DNA from: Saprospiraceae bacterium
GTDB taxonomy: Bacteria; Bacteroidota; Bacteroidia; Chitinophagales; Saprospiraceae
Direction: 5' to 3'
NCBI GenBank assembly: GCA_020630895.1
Contig: JAHDII010000059.1
Span: forward strand, 1 to 14,649
Length of the DNA: 14,649 nt
In this document: piece after piece, positions 5,169 to 13,031 of the stretch
How the letters are laid out: every line of letters begins with the position of its first letter
How positions within the stretch are numbered: the stretch's first letter is position 1
Notes under the pieces: generated by a model
The model's input: the letters and a program-made list of their open reading frames with translations, nothing else
Database searches by the model: none
What the model was told of the DNA's origin: nothing
Translations under genes and position numbers: made by a program

Positions 5169-7211
5169 TTATTTTATTTTAATAGCTACTACTTCAGCTC
5201 TACGTTCTAATGAAGCTTCTGGGCTATAAATAGAATTTCTTTCATCGGGTATAGAATCACTAATTCCAGCGGGTGCTGTAATTTCTCCTATCGGTAATTC
5301 TACAATTTTCATTTTTCCAGATTGGAGGTAAGGAAGAAAGATTCCTCCTTGATACTCATTAAAATAATTCAATAAAGAAGATGTTCTTCTTTGGGCTAAT
5401 TTATCATTATATGCCGTTCTAGCTCTAGGGCTTGTAAAACCTTTTACCTCAATTGTAACTGTTTTTCCTTGAACTAATTTATCTAAAACCATAGTGCTCA
5501 ATAATTGTAAATCTGAATATCCTTTTCTTACATGATTATTGAAGAAATCAGATAAACTATTCATTGCTATATATTTTTTATCTGAAGGAAGCACAGCGGC
5601 ATATTTATCGTAAAACGTATTTTCTCTTGCGATATATTCATTATATGCTTGACTATATGGTTTTTGAGTTCTTGTTTTTAATGTTCTTTTATCGGGTTCA
5701 TCATTATCAAAATATACTTTAACAGGTAAAATGGATTCAAATGTAACGATAGATGTAGTTACAGGCGGTGCTGGTTGTGGAATAGGTGTTGGTGTTGGCG
5801 TCGGTGTCAGAACAGGAATAGGTTCAGGCTTGGGTTGAGGTTGAGGTTCAGGAACGGGAACGGGTTCAGGCTTTGGTTCAGGAACAAGGATAGGTTGGGG
5901 TTCTTCTATTACAACAATTTCTTCTTCATCTATTGGCATTATCACATTATATAAATCATTACAACAAGCTGGCGTTTTTTTCAACATTGAAGCAGATTCT
6001 GGACGATTAGAAGAAACTATGGCTTTATTCATACGAGAATCTTTCCAAAAATAAACATCATTATATGATGAATTAATGGGTGTTTTCATATTCATTGCAT
6101 GTTCCCATGTTTCTTGATTATGTTGTGTTTTATATACATCATAATTTCCAAAACCTAAATAACCATTAGAACTAAAATATAAATCTACTGTTTCAGAAGT
6201 ATTATCAACACTAGGCGTTATTTCATCATAAGGGGTATTAATTTCTTCTAAATTAATCGGCTCTGCAAATTCATCTCCTCCTAGATGTTGAGCAAACCAA
6301 ATATCTAAACCTCCTTTGCCTCCTTCTCTATCTGAAGAAAAAAATAGACCTTTCCAATTTTTATGACTCGACCAAGCAGGTTGTGTATTATTATTTCCAT
6401 TATTAATGGTTTCTGATAATTTTTCAGCTAACCATTTTCTTCCATCCCAAATGGCATAATATATTTCGCAATGAAGATCCATTGTATTAATATATTCACA
6501 AACTGTAAAAAACATTTTATTATTTTCTACATCAAACGTTGCATTAGCAACATTGATATTTTCAGGAAGTTCTTTTATTCTTACTGTTTTTCCTCTTTGA
6601 GTTTCTGTATTGGTAGATAATAATGTTTTAGCAATTCTTCTATCTTCAGGAACAGACTCATCTTTATATTTTAATGATGCAAAAATTAATGTATCAGACA
6701 TCCATACTCCTGCAAATTCTGAAAATTTAGTATTAATTTTATTACTTAATCTTTCTACTTTTATTTTTTCGTTAGGACTTGATTCTTTTGCCCATTCGCA
6801 AGATTTTTTTTCTTTTTCTGCTTGTAATATATCTTGTTGATTTCCTACTTCTGATTTTAAAAATTGATCATATAATTTTATTGCTTCTTCATATTTTCCT
6901 AAAGTTTGTTTTACTTCAGCTAAATAAAAGGGCAATAAAGGAAATTCATTATTTTGAGATAATTTTTGAGTTTTTATATAATATTCTTCTGCTGTAGTAA
7001 AAGCAAAAAATAATCTTGCAGCATTCGCACATTTATAATAAATTTCTGCATTGCCTTCTTTAATTTCTAATGCTTCTTGATAATATCGCATTGCAGAATA
7101 ATAATCTTTTTCTTCTAAAGATTTATTTCCTGCTTTTATATATTGTTTATAGGTTTGTCCGTAGGACAAAACAGAAAAAAAAATCAATAAACTGCTAATT
7201 ATTATTTTCAT
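5169..7211 (-). CDS. TPR / PD40 beta-propeller / OmpA-like protein of a T9SS-associated operon
   Basis: The 680-residue protein has a signal peptide (1-18, ending LSYG). TPR-like helices span about 20-140 (AGNKSLEEKDYYSAMRYYQEAL, with a second unit at GKYEEAIKLYDQFL). A PD40/WD40-like propeller spans about 145-425, with blades marked by GLFFSSDREGGKGGLDIW, DLYFSSNGYLGFGNYDVY and AIVSSNRP. A Pro-rich linker covers 437-483. The OmpA-like C-terminus (about 495-680) contains VTIEVKGFTSPRARTAYNDK, LAQRR and a final ERRAEVVAIKIK. Canonical OmpA domains have Asp in the TD of GxTD; here it is Ser594, while the Arg 15 residues later (Arg609) is kept. This layout resembles PorE-type proteins that tie T9SS components to peptidoglycan. 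It is read last in the operon, 150 nt after the porP-like gene. The exact role is inferred from architecture and context. Confidence 0.88.
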   Translation of the reverse strand: MKIIISSLLIFFSVLSYGQTYKQYIKAGNKSLEEKDYYSAMRYYQEALEIKEGNAEIYYKCANAARLFFAFTTAEEYYIKTQKLSQNNEFPLLPFYLAEVKQTLGKYEEAIKLYDQFLKSEVGNQQDILQAEKEKKSCEWAKESSPNEKIKVERLSNKINTKFSEFAGVWMSDTLIFASLKYKDESVPEDRRIAKTLLSTNTETQRGKTVRIKELPENINVANATFDVENNKMFFTVCEYINTMDLHCEIYYAIWDGRKWLAEKLSETINNGNNNTQPAWSSHKNWKGLFFSSDREGGKGGLDIWFAQHLGGDEFAEPINLEEINTPYDEITPSVDNTSETVDLYFSSNGYLGFGNYDVYKTQHNQETWEHAMNMKTPINSSYNDVYFWKDSRMNKAIVSSNRPESASMLKKTPACCNDLYNVIMPIDEEEIVVIEEPQPILVPEPKPEPVPVPEPQPQPKPEPIPVLTPTPTPTPIPQPAPPVTTSIVTFESILPVKVYFDNDEPDKRTLKTRTQKPYSQAYNEYIARENTFYDKYAAVLPSDKKYIAMNSLSDFFNNHVRKGYSDLQLLSTMVLDKLVQGKTVTIEVKGFTSPRARTAYNDKLAQRRTSSLLNYFNEYQGGIFLPYLQSGKMKIVELPIGEITAPAGISDSIPDERNSIYSPEASLERRAEVVAIKIK
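5763..5903 (-). repeat. Pro-rich low-complexity linker (PEP/PxP repeats)
   Basis: This encodes residues 437-483 of the OmpA-like protein: alternating Pro with Glu, Val, Gln, Lys and then Thr (TPTPTPTPIP). Such extended linkers separate a periplasmic or surface domain from a peptidoglycan-binding one. The repetitive DNA (GGTTCAGG-like units on the + strand) is prone to slippage, so length may vary between strains. Confidence 0.85.
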
Positions 7212-7309
7212 TTATTTTTAATTAAATTATCAAGGAAAATAAAATTTAAAACCTCAGAATATATACTTTATTCAAGTAATATTATCTAATTTTCTTTCTT
7301 TTTATTGAT

Positions 7310-7335
7310 GTTCTTTTGTCTTGAAACAAAAGAAC
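7310..7335. repeat. Perfect 10-bp inverted repeat between the porP-like and OmpA-like genes
   Basis: GTTCTTTTGT (7310-7319) and ACAAAAGAAC (7326-7335) are perfectly complementary around CTTGAA. No uninterrupted T-run directly follows on either strand, so a simple Rho-independent terminator is unlikely. TTCTTTTG...CAAAAGAA elements recur between genes in Bacteroidota genomes (recalled, not checked). It may be an mRNA-stabilising or processing hairpin, or a dispersed repeat. The rest of the gap 7212-7361 is AT-rich with no clear promoter. Confidence 0.65.
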
Positions 7336-7361
7336 CAAAAATTATTCATTATACAATTATT

Positions 7362-8366
7362 TTAAAAAATAGGACAAGCCTTATATTCAGGTAAAGGTTT
7401 TACTTTTGTTATGATATAAATGACTGATAATTCTGGTCCTCCTCTATAATTGGTTGCTATATTAAAATTAGAAATATTCACATCATAAGATAATCCAAAT
7501 TTCCAAGCAGCATATTCTAATTCTATCATGGGAATTACGGCATCATTTAATCTATAATGTGCAGAAAAAGCAATCGCCATTTCTTTAGATTTTTTTTCTG
7601 ATAAATGATACCTCCATCCTGCTCCAATTCCATATTCAGAATAGGTTAATTGCTTGTGTATTAATGCTCTTAATAAAATATCTGATTTTTGATTGATCTT
7701 AAAAGAACTATTAAAATATGCACTTAATCGTATGGGTAATTTAGAATCTGTATCCTCTCTAAAAGTTTGTTGAGGTTGGTTAAAATGAAAGCCCGTTATT
7801 CCTAGATCAAATTGAGTACGTTTGTTCGATTGAAATCTATAATTTAAACCTGCTCCCATATCTAAATAAAAAAAGTTAGTCTTATTAAAAGTTTCTCCTG
7901 TACTGCTTGTAGGAACAAAAATATCGCCATTAAATTGGCTATCAAAAGTAAGATTATTATAATTAAAAGAACGTTGTACTCCTCCTACATTAACGCCTAA
8001 TGTAGCTAATGATTTTTCTCCTAATTTTATGGTATAAGCGACAGATACCGTTGCTGAAGTTAAAGACAATTCAGAATCGCCTGCTTTATCTCTATTTAAA
8101 AGAATTCCTACACCTAAAACACCATTTTTTTGTTCTAGAATTTTCATATCATAACCTAAAGAAAAAGTTCTGTATTGAACAGGAACAGATTCCCATTGCA
8201 TTCTATAAATTCCATTCAATCTATAATCTCCTGACATTACTCCTGTAAGTGCGGGAGATTGATATAATATAGCATTATGAAATTGTGCATAATGAATATC
8301 TTGAGTTTTTCCTATTTTAAAAAATAAGAAAAAAGAAAAAATTAATATGTATATTTTATTTTTCAA
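7362..8366 (-). CDS. PorP/SprF family type IX secretion outer-membrane protein
   Basis: The 334-residue protein has a signal peptide (about 1-21, ending FKIGKTQ) and the family's opening motif QDIHYAQFHNAILYQSPALT. DYRLNGIYRMQWESVPVQYR (47-66) follows, then GVLGVGILLNRDKAGDSELS. It ends in the typical ACPIF. Alternating strands predict an outer-membrane beta-barrel. Family knowledge: SprF-like proteins are needed to export their neighbouring type B CTD cargo through T9SS. The start is a TTG at 8366; no ATG precedes the signal peptide, and the next Met (residue 44) would lose it. It begins 9 nt after the stop of the large surface protein, so the two are co-transcribed. Confidence 0.93.
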   Translation of the reverse strand: MKNKIYILIFSFFLFFKIGKTQDIHYAQFHNAILYQSPALTGVMSGDYRLNGIYRMQWESVPVQYRTFSLGYDMKILEQKNGVLGVGILLNRDKAGDSELSLTSATVSVAYTIKLGEKSLATLGVNVGGVQRSFNYNNLTFDSQFNGDIFVPTSSTGETFNKTNFFYLDMGAGLNYRFQSNKRTQFDLGITGFHFNQPQQTFREDTDSKLPIRLSAYFNSSFKINQKSDILLRALIHKQLTYSEYGIGAGWRYHLSEKKSKEMAIAFSAHYRLNDAVIPMIELEYAAWKFGLSYDVNISNFNIATNYRGGPELSVIYIITKVKPLPEYKACPIF

Positions 8367-8375
8367 ATAATTAAT

Positions 8376-11300
8376 TTATCGAATTAAAGTTACATTTCCT
8401 TTTTTAAAAAATTCTTCTTGATTTAAACATCTTAATTGTACATAATAACCAAAAACATCTGGTGGTAATTTTTTTCCTTTATAGGTGCCATCCCAACCTG
8501 AATTTAAATCATTAGATTCAAAAACTTTTTCTCCCCAACGATTATATACTGCTAAATAAAATTCATCAATAGCATTTCCTCTAACATAAAAAATATCATT
8601 TGTTCCATCACCGTCTGGCGTAAAAGCATTAGGCACAAAAATATAAGGCTCTTCACAGAAAAATGTTTTTAAATGTACTGTTACTGATGCTGTATCATTA
8701 CAACCAATATCATCTACAACAAAAACATCAAAAGTTGTGGTTTGTAATGGTGATGCTACAGGATTATAAATTGTTCCGTCATCTAATATATCTACATTCG
8801 TCCATTGATAAGAATATCCATTTCCTTGAGTGGCTTCTAATTGAGAACTTTCTCCAGGATAAATAGAATCTGGATCTGCTGTTGCAATAATATTCAAATT
8901 ATTTTCTACAACATCTACAGGTATAAAAAATGTATCAATACAATTATATTGATTTTCTGCAATTAATGTCATGAGTCCATCTTCATTGAAAAATACTAAA
9001 GGACTATTGGTATCTTCTCCACTAATAATATTTTCTTCTGGCGTCCAAGTATAAGTCAGTATATCATTAGGATTCAAATTATTTACTATAAGTAATAAAC
9101 TATCTCCTTCACATACTTCTGCTATTGGAGGAATATCTATATTAACGGCATGACTCTCTACTGTAACATCTGCAATATCTGTACAACCATAAGCATCTGT
9201 TGCTACTACATAATATGTGCTACTTTCTCCTGGACTTACTTCTATCACTTCCCCTGTTCCTTCTATAGTCGTTAATGTAGGATCTGAATACCATTGATAA
9301 CTAATTCCTGTATTAGAACTTGCAGAAATTTCAAGAGAGGGTTCACAAACTATTTCATCTTCACTTGTATTGACTTCTAAAATAGGAGGCACAAATACTT
9401 GAACAGTATCAATATATTCACATAAAGTTACAGGATTAGTAATCGTTACAAAATAATCCATAGATTCATTAATGGTTGCTATAGGATTTGGGATATTAGG
9501 ATTATTTAAACCTGTTATGGGTGACCATACATAGTTAAATGAAGAATTTCCTGTAGGATTTAAAGCTCCCTCTTCTCCTGGACAAACTGTAATTTCATTA
9601 TCAGGAATAAAAGGCAGAGGATTTACGACCACCGTTACACTATCTAAATTAGCACACATACTTGTAGCATCATAAATTGTAGTATAATATGTTGTGGTTT
9701 GAGTAGGACTAGCTAAGGGACTCATTAAAGAAGGATCATTCAATGTAGCAGAAGGGGACCAATCATAAGTAAAAGAAGGATTTCCATTTTGATTGATGAT
9801 CACATCTTCTCCAAAACAAATATTATAATCATCTGGAATATTGACATCAATAATAGGATCAACTAATATCGTATCTTGATAATCGCAACCAGTATTTATA
9901 TCTGTAACCGTTACGTAATAAGATATTTGTTCTGTTGGATGAGCTAATGGGTTTCCTGTATTTCCATTAATTAAATTAATATTAGGTGACCAAAAATAAT
10001 TCAAATTAGATTCATTTCCATCATGCAATTGTACAGTATCTCCTACACAAATAGGAATTTCATTTTCAAAATCAATGATTAAATCTTCTACAATAACTTG
10101 AACGCTATCTTGATAAATACAACCTTCATTATCAACAACTTCTACATAATAAGTTGTAGATTGATTGGGGTTTGCAGTAGGACTTGCAGCCGAAGGATTA
10201 TTCAAACTTTCTTCTGGAGACCACGAATATCCATAAGTTAAATTAGAATTGGGATTGAGTTGTACCGAAGTTCCTAAGCACATATAAGCGGTATCTTGTA
10301 AACCGAGTTCTAGAACATCAATAGATACAAAAGAAGTATGAGAAACCACACAACCATTTTCGGCTGTTACAGTTAGTGTTGCGGTATATCCTCCTGGTTC
10401 AGTGAGATACCAAACAGGATTTTGATCTGTTGAAGATGTTCCATCACTAAATTCCCATTCCCAAGAAGCAATTGTTGAAATAGTATCATAAGATAAATCA
10501 TCAAAAGAGACTTCTGCTGGAAATACACAACCATCAACTATGGATAAATCAAAATCTACAAATAGAGAAGGATATTGAACAGAAACATAACTATAAGAAG
10601 TATCTGCACAAAGTTCATTGGGCCCTGCAATCAACATAATTTCATAGAGCCCTGTATCAGGATAAACATAAGAAGGATTGGTAAGCGTTGACCAATCGGA
10701 ATTAGTGGTTGGATCTCCAAAATTCCAAACAAAATCAACAGCATCTTCACTTTGGTTTTCAAAATTTACAGTAAAACCGTCACAATCTACTTCAGGAGCA
10801 AAAAATGAAGAAATAGCTTCTCCACATTGTCCTACATTATATTGAAAATCTCTTTTTGTAGTTGAAATCAACGCCCCATCTCTATATTCTTCTACACAAA
10901 TTCCTACAACAAATTGACCAATAGTATTAGGTGTTCCTGTTAATAATCCTGTTACAGGATCAATATCTAATGGTACTCCTCCCATCATATTTTCCAAACT
11001 ATAAGGAGGTGTTACCCATACTACAGAATCATAAGGAGGATTATAGGGTGGTTGTGGCATAGGATCATCAGGGATAGCTCCATCAAAAGGAGTACATAAT
11101 TTATATACAAGACTATCTCCATCAATATCAATTGCTGAATGATCGAACATTATAGGTTCATTCACACAAATATAGTTAGGCGGCCATTCTTTAAATACTG
11201 CACTTGAATTACATTCTTGAAGAGCTAATTCTGAAATATAGTTATAATAGGTTGCTCCTGTTCCTAAAGGATCAACAATATTTAAAATGGTTTGATTTCT

Positions 11301-11738
11301 ACAACATCGTTGATATGCTAATTGATAGCCTCCTGCTATGGGTGGTAAATTAATCGTTTCTACATAAGTGGTTGTATGAACACAAACATTAGGAGGAATC
11401 ACTAAACAAGAATCAAATAAAGTAGGATCTAGGGTATCATCATGAACTAAATCAATTAATAATTGTCCATTTTGTCCTAATGTTGTTAAAAGATTATCAT
11501 TAATATCAAAAATACCAATGGAAGCAGGATCATCAAAATAGGCGGCAGGGTTACCGTTATAACAATCTCGAAATACAGTTAAAGAAATTTCATAATTATT
11601 ATTTCCTAAACATCTATAATTTAATTCCCCTCCTACTATATGCGTAGCTTTAAGTTCAAGTCCTTGAAAAAGGATAAACCCTAAAACAGTGCAAAAGATA
11701 AATCTTTTAAGTAAGAATTGATTTGTTTTTAATTTCAT
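8376..11738 (-). CDS. Large secreted surface protein with PKD and Ig-like repeats and type B T9SS C-terminal domain
   Basis: The 1120-residue protein has a signal peptide of about 31 residues. A Cys-rich N-terminal domain (32-305) opens with THIVGGELNYRCLG and contains VFRDCYNG and AYQRCCRNQT. Two PKD domains (about 308-388, with FVWNFGDP, and 393-473, with WEWEFSDG) precede seven Ig-like units of about 77 residues (478-1026). The C-terminal CHU_C/gliding-motility domain (1028-1120) contains FVPNAFTPDGDGTNDIF, VYNRWGEKVFES and GWDGTYKGK. This is a type B T9SS sorting domain, so the protein is expected to be exported and displayed on the cell surface. Likely roles are adhesion, matrix formation or gliding; sequence does not choose between them. 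It is the first gene of the operon with the porP-like and OmpA-like genes. Its length is modest compared with SprB. Confidence 0.93.
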   Translation of the reverse strand: MKLKTNQFLLKRFIFCTVLGFILFQGLELKATHIVGGELNYRCLGNNNYEISLTVFRDCYNGNPAAYFDDPASIGIFDINDNLLTTLGQNGQLLIDLVHDDTLDPTLFDSCLVIPPNVCVHTTTYVETINLPPIAGGYQLAYQRCCRNQTILNIVDPLGTGATYYNYISELALQECNSSAVFKEWPPNYICVNEPIMFDHSAIDIDGDSLVYKLCTPFDGAIPDDPMPQPPYNPPYDSVVWVTPPYSLENMMGGVPLDIDPVTGLLTGTPNTIGQFVVGICVEEYRDGALISTTKRDFQYNVGQCGEAISSFFAPEVDCDGFTVNFENQSEDAVDFVWNFGDPTTNSDWSTLTNPSYVYPDTGLYEIMLIAGPNELCADTSYSYVSVQYPSLFVDFDLSIVDGCVFPAEVSFDDLSYDTISTIASWEWEFSDGTSSTDQNPVWYLTEPGGYTATLTVTAENGCVVSHTSFVSIDVLELGLQDTAYMCLGTSVQLNPNSNLTYGYSWSPEESLNNPSAASPTANPNQSTTYYVEVVDNEGCIYQDSVQVIVEDLIIDFENEIPICVGDTVQLHDGNESNLNYFWSPNINLINGNTGNPLAHPTEQISYYVTVTDINTGCDYQDTILVDPIIDVNIPDDYNICFGEDVIINQNGNPSFTYDWSPSATLNDPSLMSPLASPTQTTTYYTTIYDATSMCANLDSVTVVVNPLPFIPDNEITVCPGEEGALNPTGNSSFNYVWSPITGLNNPNIPNPIATINESMDYFVTITNPVTLCEYIDTVQVFVPPILEVNTSEDEIVCEPSLEISASSNTGISYQWYSDPTLTTIEGTGEVIEVSPGESSTYYVVATDAYGCTDIADVTVESHAVNIDIPPIAEVCEGDSLLLIVNNLNPNDILTYTWTPEENIISGEDTNSPLVFFNEDGLMTLIAENQYNCIDTFFIPVDVVENNLNIIATADPDSIYPGESSQLEATQGNGYSYQWTNVDILDDGTIYNPVASPLQTTTFDVFVVDDIGCNDTASVTVHLKTFFCEEPYIFVPNAFTPDGDGTNDIFYVRGNAIDEFYLAVYNRWGEKVFESNDLNSGWDGTYKGKKLPPDVFGYYVQLRCLNQEEFFKKGNVTLIR
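8661..10307 (-). repeat. Seven tandem Ig-like modules with regular Cys pairs
   Basis: The modules cover residues 478-1026, starting near 478, 554, 630, 709, 787, 866 and 948. Most carry Y/F-x-W-S/T-P and a late T-Y-Y-V strand. The first six have Cys pairs 53-57 residues apart: 487/540, 564/618, 641/695, 719/773, 798/852 and 876/933. The seventh has lost its first Cys (SIYPGESS) but keeps Cys1013. The regular pairs imply one disulfide per module. Confidence 0.85.
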
Positions 11739-11767
11739 TGAGGGGATGTTTTCTCATAAATATTAAA

Positions 11768-11797
11768 TGAATTTAGATAAAAAAAATTGAAATCAAA
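11768..11797 (-). promoter_or_regulatory. Candidate promoter of the surface-protein operon
   Basis: On the - strand TTTG (11797-11794) is followed after 18 nt by TAAATTCA (11775-11768), two mismatches from TAnnTTTG. It would give a leader of about 20-25 nt before the ATG at 11738. No Shine-Dalgarno sequence is evident (CATCCCCTCA precedes the ATG). This is a weak match in AT-rich DNA. Confidence 0.3.
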
Positions 11798-11823
11798 AGT
11801 TTATATCTATATTTTTTTGTCGG

Positions 11824-11851
11824 GAAATAGATAAATTATTTTTTCTATTTC
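11824..11851. repeat. Imperfect dyad in the divergent promoter region
   Basis: GAAATAGA (11824-11831) is complementary to TCTATTTC (11844-11851), with partial pairing beyond a mismatch. It lies between the two divergent genes, upstream of the fbp promoter. It could be an operator or a chance palindrome in AT-rich sequence. Nothing else is evident in 11739-11914 besides the promoters. Confidence 0.35.
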
Positions 11852-11884
11852 TGAAGTTCATTCCACTATTCCGTTATAAAATTG

Positions 11885-11892
11885 TAAATTTG
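11885..11892 (+). promoter_or_regulatory. -7 box of the fbp promoter
   Basis: TAAATTTG at 11885-11892 matches TAnnTTTG exactly and is followed by CC. It lies 22 nt before the fbp ATG, giving a very short leader. The -33 position (about 11861-11864, TTCC) is a poor match to TTTG, so the promoter may be weak or activator-dependent. Confidence 0.6.
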
Positions 11893-11914
11893 CCCTATAA
11901 TCTAATATAAATAT

Positions 11915-12922
11915 ATGTCAAATAGAATTATTACACTCGACGAGTTTATCATTAAAAGACAAAATGATTTTTCTTATGCTACAGGGGAGCTTACAGGTTT
12001 ATTAAGAGATATTGGAGTTGCAGCAAAAATTGTAAATCGGGAAGTTAACCGAGCAGGTCTAATCAATATTTTAGGTGTACATGGTGCTGAAAATTCATCT
12101 GGAGAAACAGTACAAAAATTAGATATGTATGCCAATGATAAACTCATAGAATGTTTAAGCAATAGTGGTGAATGTTGTGGTATTGCTTCAGAAGAGAACG
12201 AAGATTTTGTTCCTCTACCTACTATTGAAAGTAAAAATGCTAAATATGTTGTTTTATTTGATCCCTTAGATGGTTCATCTAATATTGATGTTAATGTATC
12301 TGTTGGAACTATTTTTAGTATTTATAGAAGAGTATCTTCAGAAGATTCTCCTTGTACTTTAGATGATTTTTTACAAAAGGGAGTAGAACAAGTTGCTGCG
12401 GGTTATGTCATTTATGGTACTTCTACTATATTAGTTTATACTACAGGAAATGGAGTTAATGGATTTACTTTAGATCCTAGTATTGGAGAATTTTGCTTAT
12501 CTCATAGAAATATTCAAGTTCCTAAAACAGGACAATATTATTCTATTAATCAAGGCTACTATTCTAAATTTGATTTAGAAATGCGTCGTTATGTAGATAA
12601 TTGTAGTGATGAAAATTTACGTCTTCGATATATAGGAACAATGGTTGCGGATATTCATAGAATATTATTCCAAGGAGGTATCTTTTTATATCCTAGTACA
12701 AGAAAATATCCTGATGGAAAATTAAGATTACTATATGAATGTAATCCTATGTCATTTATTATGGAACAAGCAGGAGGAAAATCTATCAATACCAATTTAC
12801 AACGTATTCTAGATGTTAAACCTACAGACTTACATCAAAGAGCTTCTATTGTTATTGGTTCTCCTCAAATGGTTGATGAAATGAAATCTTTTGTTGAAAA
12901 ATATAGTGCTACTACGACATAG
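11915..12922 (+). CDS. fbp: Class I fructose-1,6-bisphosphatase
   Basis: The 335-residue enzyme is of normal family length and converts fructose 1,6-bisphosphate to fructose 6-phosphate in gluconeogenesis, in the cytoplasm. The metal and catalytic residues are present: Glu93-Glu94 in SEENE, Asp116, Leu118 and Asp119 in FDPLDGSSNID, and Glu275 in LLYECNPMSF. Further family motifs are the N-terminal TLDEFI, TGELTGLLRDIGVAAKIV (23-40), VADIHRILFQGGIFLYP (244-260), MEQAGGKS (283-290) and DLHQRASIVIGSP (305-317). The ATG follows a TAAATTTG promoter box at a short distance and matches the conserved N-terminus. It is divergent from the surface-protein operon and closed by a terminator, so it forms a single-gene unit. 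Confidence 0.97.
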   Translation: MSNRIITLDEFIIKRQNDFSYATGELTGLLRDIGVAAKIVNREVNRAGLINILGVHGAENSSGETVQKLDMYANDKLIECLSNSGECCGIASEENEDFVPLPTIESKNAKYVVLFDPLDGSSNIDVNVSVGTIFSIYRRVSSEDSPCTLDDFLQKGVEQVAAGYVIYGTSTILVYTTGNGVNGFTLDPSIGEFCLSHRNIQVPKTGQYYSINQGYYSKFDLEMRRYVDNCSDENLRLRYIGTMVADIHRILFQGGIFLYPSTRKYPDGKLRLLYECNPMSFIMEQAGGKSINTNLQRILDVKPTDLHQRASIVIGSPQMVDEMKSFVEKYSATTT

Positions 12923-12955
12923 TCAATAGTAGATAAAAACTTATCTTATTTCTTT

Positions 12956-12999
12956 CCTCGTTTGTCTATTTTTTTAAATGACAAACGAGGATTTTTTTT
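12956..12999 (+). terminator. Rho-independent terminator of fbp
   Basis: CCTCGTTTGTC (12956-12966) pairs perfectly with GACAAACGAGG (12980-12990) around a 13-nt AT-rich loop, followed by eight T at 12992-12999. It lies 34 nt after the fbp stop. An in-frame ATG at 12978, upstream of the next gene, falls in this hairpin and is therefore not taken as a start. Confidence 0.92.
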
Positions 13000-13031
13000 A
13001 TATTAGATGTAATACCAAATCCATAACTATT

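Noticed and set aside
6610..6997. Two hydrophobic + strand open frames antisense to the TPR/PD40 protein
   Set aside because: They are complements of AT-rich coding sequence. The - strand gene has clear domains throughout this stretch.
3288..11738. Defence island or toxin-antitoxin system around the caspase
   Set aside because: The caspase has a signal peptide, and its neighbours are secretion and housekeeping genes. No nuclease, sensor or mobile-element gene is present.
12978..13031. Upstream ATG extending the first PH-like protein by 18 residues
   Set aside because: The ATG lies in the loop and right arm of the fbp terminator. ATG 13032 gives a normal soluble N-terminus.
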